Below are positions 46,840 to 57,552 of a stretch of DNA of 64,000 nt, piece after piece. How positions within the stretch are numbered: position 1 is the first letter of the stretch; each line of letters begins with the position of its first letter. The notes below the pieces were generated by a model. The model saw only the letters and a program-made list of their open reading frames with translations. It ran no database searches and was not told where the DNA came from. Origin of the DNA: Cryptomeria japonica (taxonomy: Eukaryota; Streptophyta; Pinopsida; Cupressales; Cupressaceae); NCBI RefSeq assembly GCF_030272615.1, contig NC_081410.1, forward strand, positions 574,565,241 through 574,629,240, read 5' to 3'. Both the position numbers and the translations under genes were made by a program.

Positions 46840-47640
46840 AGCCATGCTCTCAGTTATACATATACATAATCCCATTGTTATTTCAACCACCCTCTCCATC
46901 ACCTCAACTGGAATAATACCCTCATTCTCCCTTATATACCTCTCGAAGTTGTTGAGATCATAGTCCTTCATCACCCCTTCCTTGAACAAGAATCAAGCCT
47001 TCAGTGTCTTAACCTTCTTCTCTGCAACGTTCAAGTTGAAAAATCCCAGTATACACTCTAATTTTGGGGCTTCTTTGAGGTCATCAAGTCCCCTCAACAC
47101 TTCCTCATAAATGTCCTCCCTCGCCATTCTTCTCACATTCCCAATCACTGCAGAAGGTTTACCAACCACCTAGACAATCAGGTCAAACAGTTTGTCCATC
47201 ACCATGTCATCATGGACATGGTCGTTGTTCCAAAAATCGACTCCTAGAATGTGAATAACCGAGTCTCTTTCCTTGCCATTAGCCTTGTTGAAGAGGTGAT
47301 TTATCTTCTCCTTTGATGCTTTATGGATCCCCTCCTCCTTGCTACAAATGCATTTGACTCCAAAATACTTTGTCATATTCAACTCCTCTATCAAACCTTC
47401 AATAATTTGCAATCCCTTTATCTCCTAATATAACAAAGTCTCCTATTCTAGAAACAACTCCTTTGCCACCTATCCCATCCAGTTACGAAAACTCTCTGCT
47501 CGAAACCACTAATCCAAAATCTGAGAAGATCTATCCATACTCACAGGCAATTGTCAAAACAATTTGCTTCAAAATCGAGATCTCCATTGCAGGACGGAGG
47601 CACTTCCAGTCCACGTGTAGTGTGAGAGCAAATAGCCTTA
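46840..47640 (-). pseudogene. Coding-like extension beyond LINE RNase H
   Basis: After the RNase H end the minus strand reads about 270 more codons with few stops: IIEGLIEELNMTKYFGVKCI and VDFWNNDHVHDDMVMDKLFD (47,412-47,170), then NVRRMAREDIYEEVLRGLDD and NNFERYIRENEGIIPVEVME to ~46,850. It is charged and helical with no recognised domain. It differs from the extra ORF of the LINE at 29,225-32,390. Confidence 0.45.
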
Positions 47641-50600
47641 TCTGATTCCCTCGCATGGATGTACTTCTTTGTCCCTTGCCACAATGTTTCTAAACTCGTC
47701 CAACGGATCTATCACATCCACCTCAACTACTTTTCTTCCTTTAATGAGATCTACATGTGCCAACCAATCGGCTACACTATTTCCTTCCCTATAGTGTGAA
47801 TGAGACTATACTTCGAGAACATGTTCAATTTATCTATGATCACAAGAAGCCATTGGCTGAGTTTCCAATTGTTGAATCTTGAGTTCATCACTCCGTTTAA
47901 AACCACTTGTGAGTCCCCTTCAATGAAAACCTTTGAGATCCCATTGTTCACACACATATATAATCCTTTATCTAGACCACATATATTTGCCTCGTTATTG
48001 GAGGAAATTCTCAAAAAAACAATCACTTCTTCAATCATTCTACCCGAATCATCCCTCAAAATAGCACCGTATCTTGCTTTTCTCGGGTTCCCTTTGCTAG
48101 CCCTGTCAAAATTTATTCCTTCTAGACTGATATTAACAATGCTACATGGGAGAGAATCCTCTGACCCCCATATCTCTTCCATTCTTTTGTCCCATTTGGA
48201 GAAATATTTCACTCATTTCCCTAGAAACTTCCCCTTTACCACCTCAACAATCCCCATAGTGATACGCTCAATAATGGCTTCCTCCTTAAATTCCTCCTCT
48301 CTAAAGACCCTCCTATATCTTTCCTTCCATATTTGTCAAGCTACCATGGAAGGTCCAGTCACCCATAAATCTACCCGTTGTGAGTGTTTGCACTCAGTTG
48401 GTCATGCTAACAAGAACTCTAAAAACATCTTATTCCTAGCCGATCTCCATTCCAACATATTGAACAACCAATCCCGCATCTCACCACCAATGGACACAAA
48501 AATAAGAGATGCTTCACATATTCCTCATTACTTCTGCAGAGAAAGCAAGTATTTGGGCCTACGATTCCAATCGTTTTCAACCTATCTCCTGTCAGGATCC
48601 TCCCATGGAGTACATTCCACAATATTTCGTTGGCTTTCGGCAATACTCTTATGTCCCAACACAGTGTCGAAGGTCATTTCAAATCTTGGTTCCTTCTCCT
48701 TAGAACAGCTCATATCCCAAGTTAACCTTGTATTCCCCAGACTTGGTTGCACACCATATTAAAGAATCCTCCTCATCTAAAAAAATGACAAATCTGTTAT
48801 CCAATAGCTCTCTGATCAGTTTATAATTCTCCTTATTACTAGGACCAATAGATTTCCATCTGACCTGATTCAGTCTCTGAGGGGTTCCCTCAATGTAGTC
48901 AGCTACATACTCTCCCATATTTCCTTCGACCTAAGCCACCCAATCCTTATCCTCAATACATTATATTAAAGCAGGTTCCCCATTCCAAAAGTCTCTCTAG
49001 AACCCGGCCTTCTTCCCATTACCAATTTTCTAGGACATATGGTCCACAATAACCTTTCTACTTTCCTAGATGAATCTTTAGATAGTCGAGCCTGAATCAG
49101 AGTTGGCCATAGAAAAAATCCTTTCCAACTCATTTGAATCAAGATATTTTTTCTTCATAATCTTGCACCAAGGTCTTTGAGGATACTTATATATCTTCCA
49201 AGCCAATTTGGCACCCAATGCCAAATTTTGTAGATCCATTTTCCTATGACCTGCTCCTCCTTCTTCCTTTACCATACATGCAGTGTCACATTTAATAAGT
49301 GGAATCTTCCTAACTTCCTTCGAGCCTTCCCATAATAATTTCTTTAAAATCTTGTCCAATGCTCCAATAGCCCGAACTAAAAGCTTAAAGCACGACATAC
49401 TGTAAATTGGTACTATTGAAAGCACAAATTTTATCATTTGAATCATGTCTGCCTGAGAAAGCCATTTGTTTTTCCAAGACGATGCTTTGTATTGACATTT
49501 ACTAATAATCCCCTCCCATAACAGTTTGTTACTTCATCTCAAACATAGGGGCACACCCAAGTATTTTGAAGGAAAGGAAGCGATCTGAAATTCCTAGATA
49601 TTAGTGATATGTTGTTGTTTCCTTTTGTTAGTGTTTACAAATAATAGATGAGACTTGTTTTTATTCATGATTTGACCTAAAATCTCCACATGTATTCCTC
49701 CAAAGTTTCCTTGATCACCAACGCTTCCTTCTCTGAGGCCTCCCTAAATAGAATTGTGTCATCTGCAAATTGAGAATGCATGACCGACTCTAAGTCTCTA
49801 TGAACCTTGACTCCCTTCCAAGCTCCTGACCTACACTTCTTCTTTATGCTTCTACCCAACACTTCTGCCATTAAGACAAATAAAGATGGAGACAAAGGAT
49901 CTCCTTGTCTCAACCCATTGGTGCCTCTGAAGAAACTACAGGTAGAACCATTCACCAACATAGAAAAATGAGTAGATAAGATGCAATGTCACACATCTAC
50001 TGAAAAAACCAAATCTCTCCAGAACCTGCAACAAAAACTCCCAATGCACTCAATCGTAAGCCTTGCTCACATCAAGTTTTACCACCATCCCTTTCATATT
50101 CTCTTTGCCCATCAAATGGAGTTTCTGAGGCCAGGATGATATTGTCTATAATTTCTCTGCATGGATTGAATCCATGCTGCTCCTCTTAAATGAGCTTATG
50201 TAGAATCTTCTTCAACCTTAAGGCCATGGCCTTTGAAATAACCTTATAGATCAAGTTACAAAGGGAGATAGGCTTGTAATCTACTATCGAAACACAATTC
50301 TCCTTTTTGGGAATAAGAACAATAATTGTATTGTTAATTTCTCTTACCAATCTTCTCTTCTTCCAAAAATCTTCCACTAGCCTCCAGATGTCCTCGCCCA
50401 TGAATTCCTAGTATTTCTCAAAAACTTTTGGTGTGAATTCGTCTAGACACGGTGCTTTGTTGGGATGGAGGTAGAATGTCACCTCCTTGACTTTCTCTAA
50501 AGAGAAAGGCTTTAACACGGCCTCATCTTCCTATGAAACATCTTTCTCTATCACATCTAGAGCATGTAACCTGTTGGGAAAACCTCTGCCACCTGAAGAT

Positions 50601-51770
50601 CCAAGTAGGCTTTCAAAATGCCAAATAGCAACCTACTCAATCTCATCTCCTATCACATACCTTTTCCCAATGTCATCCTCTATCGCTTCAATTTTATTGA
50701 TTGATCTTGTAGCCTTAGCCAAAAAATGGAAGAACTTAGTATTTAGGTCACTAGCCGAAATCCTCATTTCCCTGGATTTGTCTCGTCAATAGATCTCCTC
50801 CCTAGCCATTATTTCCGATAGAGATTATTGCAACATTTCAACTCCTTTTCTTTAAAAAAATCTTCATTGGTCATACCAGATCAAATCACCTTCTCATTAA
50901 GAGAGGCGATCTCCTCCTCTGGCCTTAGTTCTTCTGAGAAGATATTCTTGAACAAATCCGTGTTCCACCATTTAATTTTGCCCTTTAGATACTGCAAACG
51001 TTTAACAAAATAGTAACTAGGCATACCTTGGAAAATTTTGTTTTTCACCCACCACCTTTTTAAATGTGAATGAAATTGCCCATCCCGCCAACACATACTT
51101 TGAAATTTGAAATTGCCTAATGATCGAGACTTACCAATCTCCAACTCTAACTGAGCAGGGAAGTGATAAAGTACAATCTCTCTGAAATGTTGATAAAGTG
51201 CAATCTCCTATTCATCCAAGTAATCTAGTCATTTTTGGGAATGACATCTATTACATCATTGTTTGCAACAAAACATATGAAGTCTTCCATAATTATGTTA
51301 TACTTTCGCAATCCACCGACTTTGTCATTCAGGTCCAGAATGGCATTAAAATCACCAACAACCACCAACCAATCTTTCCAAATGAAGGAGATGTGCTATG
51401 AAAGTTCATTTTATATGCTCGCCTTGTCCTTTATTTTGATTGGACCAAATACATTGATCAAAGGGATCTCCTAGTTACTAGAGAAAATCTTCACTTTACA
51501 AATCATCCAATAATCAGACAGTTCTCTAGGTGAAATCTTAACCACGAGGGGATTCCATAAAATCCCCAATCCGCCTGTAGAGCCCTTGGCTTCCTGGAAA
51601 AAACCCACCCATCTAGAGCAATACAGAAAAAAAATTGAGGGACTTATCTAAATTGAGCTTGGTTTCCTATAGTAGAATCATGTCATTAGAGGTTTTCTCT
51701 AACGAACGCTTAACCAAGCATTTCTTGTCAAGAGCTAAAAGACCCTGACATTCCATGTAATAATTTTCAT
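47640..51770 (-). pseudogene. LINE ORF2: endonuclease, reverse transcriptase, RNase H (broken)
   Basis: ORF2 performs target-primed reverse transcription. The start MKIITWNVR at 51,770 is the usual endonuclease beginning, and VVGDFNAILDLNDKVGG follows near 51,350. Reverse transcriptase: NNTIIVLIPKKENCVSIVDY and PISLCNLIYKVISK (50,330-50,230), GLRQGDPLSPSLFVLMAEVL (49,920) and the catalytic FADDTILF near 49,775, where Tyr of the common YADD is Phe. The thumb region is at 49,446-49,078, the zf-RVT motif PKANEILWNVLHGRILTGDR with CFLC at 48,643-48,500, and RNase H at 48,120-47,700 (INFDRASKGNP, NNEANICGLDKGL, VFIEGDSQVV). Numerous stops and at least several frameshifts inactivate it. A 320-codon frame on the opposite strand (47,800-48,762) is only its shadow. 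Confidence 0.88.
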
Positions 51771-53729
51771 TGACATCCAAGGGAGGAATTACCTCCCTTG
51801 GATCTTCTCAAAAATTCAACCACACTAATAATCCCTTTCTCCTCAGCCCTATCCTCCCATTTTTGTTTGTTGCTCCTTCTCCCTCTGATACCTTTGGATC
51901 TCCCCAAGAGAGTATTAGCAGATTGTCTAATTGATCTCAGGTCAATGACATCCAACTAATATTCCTCGACAAAATCCTCATCCAACCTCACATCATATTC
52001 CACCTTCGTGTCTGATAGACCCTTTTGAACACCCTGCGAGAGACCAATAACTTTATCCTATTCACAAATCCTGTTAATGGAAGCTTAATGTCTGGGGGTA
52101 CCCAAGAAATCATCCTTCTCATGATCATCTAAATTAATGCCTCCTTATTTTGGGTCATAACTATTGGTATTTTGGTATGGTTTTGTCATTGATGTCAACA
52201 CCTACTAAACACTTATCAACTCTGGCACTTTTGGAGAATCGGCAACATTCACTGGCAAGCAAGTGACTCATGCACAGTCACCGGTATCTGGTACACCGGC
52301 AAGATATAATGATCACCGGCACTTGGAATAATATGGAAAACACTTGGTTATGTCAAAGACATTGTGTGGACACTTTTTTTTGGAGTTTTGTTTATTGGCA
52401 TATTAGCATTTGCATATTTGTTGTTACCGGCAAATAGGTCCAGGCTACACTGGTAGGTTTATCTTTTCCAGATCAGCACGGCACGCTATGGAGATGATTA
52501 ATTATTGTTGTAAATGCATTAAGAAGACATGTTGAATCGGTTATTGCATCGGATATTGTATTGTTTATAAAATGTTCTTATTGTAATATCTTATGGTCTT
52601 AGGTTATGGTATAAATGTAAGATCTTATTTGTAAGATCAAATGTGGAATGCGAAAAAGGATTGTGTGAAGGTATATGCAAGAATAAGTAGAGCTATACAC
52701 GCAAACATCATTTGAAGATTGAAGGAGGGTTTTTGTGAAGACAATCAGAACTACACCGGTACTAAATCTAGCATATGAAGATGCTATTTTGTGCAGTACA
52801 TTCTTATTGGATTTAACCATCCAACTGTAGTCAGTGTGAATCCCATTTTGTGATAGAGCAGTGAGCTCTAGGCGCTTGGCCTTTCTACATGTGTAGACCC
52901 CATTTATGTACACTTACTATCTGCAGTAGTATCATCTGATTGTGGGTAAGGTTTCCCACCGTGGTTTTTCCCCTTACAGGGTTTCCACGTACAAATATTG
53001 GTGTTATGTGTTGTGGATGACTTTGTCTTTATGTTTCATGCACTAATCCTTACTGGTATAGCAATTAACTGTTAAAACTGTCTACCGGCATATTAAACTG
53101 TTTTACCGATATTAAGCATTAAGTTAGTCAAATTGTTTTTGGTTTGAATTTATTTGACAACTGATTCAACCCCCCCTCTCAGTTGTCTCTAGGACCTAAC
53201 AATAACCATCGCCATAATCGACTCCTATCTCCTATTCTTCGAAATCCATCTCCTCATCGACCTTACAAAAATCCAACATTTCTCCCTCAAGTAAGACCAA
53301 CTCCCACATCTACCACAAGGACGATTGTCAATTTCCACTTCAACAAACTGCATCCAAGACCTACCATCAAAATGCAAACACAATTTAGGGGTAACCTTTT
53401 TAATAGCCGCAATTTTGATTCTAGCATACAATCATGAATCATTCTCCACCAGCCCTTCATCTATTTCTAGGAGGGTCCCCAAAGTTCTGCCATTTTTTGC
53501 CAAACTACCTTAACCCCAGTAGTCAATCGAAAAATTATACAACCGAATCCAAATGGGACGGTCATAGGTTACTAATGGCACTAGATCAAAATTGGGAAAC
53601 CAAGGTTACATATAGAGGGGATAATAGTCAAAAAATCAATTACCATGGAGTGGAATCCTCTCTTTCTCCTTCACTTCTGCAAAAATGACAATAAAAAAAC
53701 CTTTCAGTACGAATTCAATCATAGGCTTG
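51767..53729 (-). pseudogene. LINE ORF1, 5'-truncated and split by a solo LTR
   Basis: ORF1 binds LINE RNA. The minus strand shows RPIWIRLYNFSIDYWG, LGTLLEIDEGLVEND and YARIKIAAIKKVTPKLCLHF, the DUF4283-like pattern of plant L1 ORF1. Then comes a CCHC-type patch, CGRCGSWSYLREKC, just before the interruption at 53,206. The basic C-terminus (GRSKGIRGRRSNKQKWEDR) is at 51,955-51,767. The stop codon TGA (51,769-51,767) overlaps the ORF2 ATG (51,770-51,768) as ATGA. The N-terminus is missing at 53,729. Confidence 0.78.
52157..53206 (+). mobile_element. Solo LTR (52,162-53,201) with 5-bp target-site duplication
   Basis: The LTR reads TATTGGTATTTTGG... to ...GGACCTAACA, with gtcattgatgtcaacacc near its start and caaccccccctctcagttgt near its end, as in the other Copia LTRs here. 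ATAAC lies immediately on both sides (52,157-52,161 and 53,202-53,206), and LINE ORF1 continues across it. The first dinucleotide TA is probably TG with one G-to-A change. No internal region remains, so this is the product of LTR-LTR recombination. It is related to the LTR at 60,876-62,215. Confidence 0.88.
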
Positions 53730-55271
53730 TGTTGGCATTGTGTTGTCATTGATGTCAACCGGTATGCAAGTTGATGTTACCGATATGCAAGTAGGAGTAT
53801 TGGAGATTGTTGGTATGTTGATGTTAAGTGGTAAGTATGTCAACCGGTAAACAAGCAAAGAAAGTATGTCAACCAGTAAACAAGCAAAGAAAGTATGTCA
53901 ACTGGTAAACAAGCAAAGAGACAAATTGAAGGGAACCAGTTCGTGTATACTAGTAGTATGTTTGGTCGGTGACCGAGTTTGACAAGTGATTCGGATGCCG
54001 ACAAAGATGACACATGGACTCTAGGTGGCGAACATGCAATGGTAGGTGAATAGTGCATCAGTGAGGTAGTTGCTGATTAGGTAGATATTAAATGCAAGAT
54101 TGTGGAAATCATGAATCGATTGCAAAGGGTTGCAGCTTGAAGCAGATCAAAAGACAAAGATTTTTTGGTGTTATGATCAAAGCAGGACATCTGATTGCCT
54201 TGTTGATCTGGAGAAGAAAATAGCTAGATCATTTATTGTGATCAACAAAATCAAGGCCAATGAACAGGGTCCAGTTTGCTAAATACAGTAAACATGCATT
54301 GGAAGAATAAAAAGGAGAGAGATTTTTGTTGATCTTTTGCAGGTTGTTGATTCAAAAATATGAGATCCGATTTGATACGGATTATGGTCAGTGAAGAAAA
54401 CCCTAGGCGTGTAAAGTTTAAATTTTTGTTTTGGTGGGAAACCATGTGTATAAATGTGCAAATCAAATACTTAAGCTAATTGATGAGAAAGTGTGATTAT
54501 GTTGGGTGAGAGCTTATCAGTATGAGCAGTGATAGCAAAATATTGAAGTGACTGAGTGTTAGAAGAAGAACCGGCAAGAGGGGTTTAATCGGAAAGGTTT
54601 AAGGTAACCGGTAAATAGTCACAGAGTATAACAGTCTATCAAACTAGCAGAGATTGAATCAGTGAGGTAGCAGCATAGAGTGAAGGAGAGCAGAGAGAGT
54701 GTCAAAGGAGATCGAGCAAGGTAGAAGCTGAGTTGAAGAGGATTCAGAGAGTGAGAATAGAGATTTGGTAGAGAAGAAGCAGTGTGACACAAAATAGTTC
54801 AACCGAAAGAGTGAATTGTTTGCAGGGGTTACAAAAATCATTTGTAACAAGGTTCTCATCATTGTATTGATTTTATATCTCATTGTATTTCACTAAGTGG
54901 ATGTTCAGTGTAGGGGTTGGTTCTCCTTGAGTTGGTGTGAGAAAAATAGATTAGGGTTTAGTGCTCCTTTGGGTAGGTGCCCATAAAATGTTAGGGGTTG
55001 GTGCTCCTTAGGTCAGTGCCCCAAACATTGTAAAACTGTTATTTCACTGTGAGGGTGGATTGGAGAAATAGATATCCAACAGCATTTCTCACCGAGGTTT
55101 TTCCCACATTGGGTTTTCCTTGTATATCTAGTTTTATGTGATGCGGTCTTGTGTGTGATTGATTGTTAGTGTTTTTGTTATTCTACCAGTTGCACACACT
55201 GTTTGAAATTGTTTATATCACTGATTCACCCACCCCCCCCCCCCCCTCTTAGTGATATCTCATGTTCTACA
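53730..55271 (+). repeat. 5' LTR of the 53.7-60.9 kb Copia
   Basis: Starts TGTTGGCATTGTGTTGTC and ends ctcatgttctaCA. It contains three 29-bp units (agtatgtcaaccggtaaaca type) at 53,834-53,920. A duplicated ggggttggtgctcctt block at about 54,912-55,010 is shared inverted with the LTR at 15,549. A 14-base C run occurs at 55,233-55,246 before tcttagt. Its length is 1,542 bp. Confidence 0.85.
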
Positions 55272-55273
55272 AT

Positions 55274-55285
55274 TGGTATCAAAGC
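55274..55285 (+). other. Primer-binding site (one mismatch)
   Basis: TGGTATCAAAGC, two bases after the LTR; differs from TGGTATCAGAGC at one position. Confidence 0.8.
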
Positions 55286-55346
55286 ATTAGGTTCCCTATT
55301 GGTCAAATATTTCTCTAGCTTGGGTAGATTCTGGTTTAAGAACACA

Positions 55347-57450
55347 ATGGCAAGGAATGAATCCTCCTCCTCCAAATCTCCCATGTTTGATGGTGCCAAG
55401 TATGCATTCTGGAGAAGAAGAATGGAAACTTGTCTATCCTCCCTAGGTTTTGATGTTTGGATGTCTATGAAGAATGGGTATACTATTCCTAATGCTCCCC
55501 CTACAAATCCGGATGCTAAGAAGGAGTATGAAAACAATTCCAAGGCCAAGCATGTTATTCTTAGTGGATTGTTTGATAATGAGTTTGTTAAGGTTATGCA
55601 CTACTCATCCACCAAGGAAACTTGGGATAAGTTGAAGAGATTATTTGAAGGAGATGTTAAGGTCAAGGAGGCTAAACTGCAAACACTAAGAGCTCAACTT
55701 GAAGGCTTGAAAATGAAAGATGAAGAAAATATTGACAATTATCTTCAAAGAGTTGATGAAACTGTGAATAATATTAGAGGCCTTAGAGAGGATATATATG
55801 ATGAAGTTATTGTTAAAGAGGTACTTAGATCACTCACATCTAATTATGATACAAATTCTCTGAAATAGAAGAAGCCAGTGATTCTAAAAAACCTTTTTAA
55901 TGGATGGGTTATTTGGGTCCCTACCTGCCTATGAGATGAGAACAATCGGTGAAGAAACTTCAAGGAAAGAGGTTGCTTTCAACTCCATCAAAAAGGATAA
56001 GGAATAAATTTCTCATGGAGAAATTAATGAAGACTTGGATACAATGGTAGAAAACTTTGTAAGGAAGCTTAAAAGAGGATCCGGCAAGTACAAGGGAAAA
56101 TTGCCTTTCAAATGTTTTAACTATGGTAAAATAGGACACTTTGCTTCAAAATGTCCATATGGTAAGAATGATGGAGAGGATAAACAAAGCACCAACAAAC
56201 CTACGGGTAAGGATAAAAAGAAGAAAGCCTATTGACAAGAAAGAAGAAGCTACTAGAAGCAGAACAACCTATATACTTTTGAATATGATGCTACATATGA
56301 AGAAAGTGCCTCAGAAGATGATTGTTGTGAGGATGAAAGAGAAATTAATCTCTTTATGACACAAGATGAACCAGTTGATGGAGCTAATGAAGATGAAGAT
56401 ATTGAAGTTGAAGTGGACTTGGAAGGTGAGCTCATAAGTTCTCTTGAGGAGTTGAGAGAAACAATAAGGGAACTCAAGAAGTTTAAGTATGCTCTTGTAG
56501 AAGAACAAGATCGTTTAGAGAAATCTCTGGAGGAGTCCAAGAAAACAATTTCTGATTTGAAACTCTGGTTGGAAGAAGCAAAAAGGATATGTGAAGTTAC
56601 ATGCTCTAATTTAATAAAGAAGGAGAATGAGCATTAGAATTTGGAAGATAAAATTGTAAGGCTCATAAAGGAGCTTTAAAAGAGAAAGAATGAATTGAAG
56701 ATGAGGATTAAATATTAGAGAAACACTGAAGCCTTTGACAAGATGTTGATTAATCAAAAGCACTCAAAAGATACCGAAGGTATAGGATTTGAAGAGGGAC
56801 AGAGTTCCAACAACAAAGACACATCCTGCAAGGAGATACAGTTTACTTCTTTAAGTGAAAGTAAATAAAAACAAACCTTTACAATCAACAAAGCTACTAA
56901 GAAGAAGATCTATACTGAAGCTACAAGAAATCAACTTGTGAACTGGAATGTTCAAACCTTGAACTAAAAGGCTCACTCATTGTATCAGAATGCAGATCCT
57001 AAAGAAAAGGCCAAGGTTGATGATGAAGGGTTCACTAAAGTCAATAACATGAGAAGAAGACACCCGGTGAAACAAAGGTTTGTCAGTCCAAAGAGAAAAG
57101 AGTGGTATGTACCCAAATTCCATGGTTACTGTCACCAATGTAATAAGTTTGGACATAGAATTGTTGATTGTAGTTTGATGCATAAGCCCCCTCATAGTTT
57201 TGAAAGTAGAAATCTGTTTGCTGCACTCTGGGAGATGAATGTTATTTGTTATCAGTGTAATGGTTTTGGTCATAGGATTTATGAATGTAGGAGAAGTATG
57301 CTAGTGTCCTACAATAGTTTTTCAAGTTCATCTTTCAATGTCAATGTGAAATGCTATCATTATCAAAATTTTAGCCACATTGCAAAGCTTTGAAAACTCA
57401 AGACATCTAAGCAAAAGAAGTCAGTACCGGATCAGAGACCGGAAGCAAAA
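55347..57450 (+). pseudogene. Copia gag with four zinc knuckles, broken
   Basis: The ATG at 55,347 is 62 bases past the primer-binding site. Residues 1-173 (to TAG at 55,866) hold the gag domain: MFDGAKYAFWRRRMETCLSS, TWDKLKRLFEGD and IDNYLQRVDETVNNIRGLRE. A shifted frame (MDGLFGSLPAYEMRTIGEET near 55,900) continues to the first knuckle CFNYGKIGHFASKC (~56,115-56,155), in which the second Cys is Tyr. A ~90-residue Glu/Lys coiled coil lies at 56,356-56,637. Further knuckles are CHQCNKFGHRIVDC (~57,130), CYQCNGFGHRIYEC (~57,250) and the degraded CYHYQNFSHIAKL (~57,350). The same knuckle pair, CxxCNGFGHR-like, is in the minus-strand relative at 13,905-15,475. Stops at several points inactivate it. 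Confidence 0.85.
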
Positions 57451-57552
57451 ACAGACTAGAAAATTGCAGCAGACAAGAAGAAGGAAGCCAAATAGGTTTG
57501 GGTTGAGAAGGATAAGAATAAATCAGAATCAAGTCTGATTGTCCAAACTGCC

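Larger units (their letters stand above)
46763..53729 (-). mobile_element. Nearly full-length L1-type LINE, minus strand
   Basis: On the minus strand: partial ORF1 (53,729 to 53,207 and 52,156 to 51,767, split by a solo LTR), ORF2 from ATG at 51,770 with endonuclease, reverse transcriptase, zinc-finger segment and RNase H, an extra ~270-codon tail, and a 9-base A tail at 46,771-46,763. The ORF1 5' end is cut at 53,729 by the plus-strand Copia LTR. All domains carry stops or shifts, so the element is dead. Confidence 0.88.

Noticed and set aside
47800-48762. 320-residue plus-strand ORF
   Set aside because: It is antisense to LINE RNase H and zf-RVT, whose motifs are clear on the minus strand.
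55229-55247. C-run as an assembly error or engineered tract
   Set aside because: The same C-rich motif occurs at the equivalent LTR position in four other LTRs, so a natural homopolymer expansion is sufficient.
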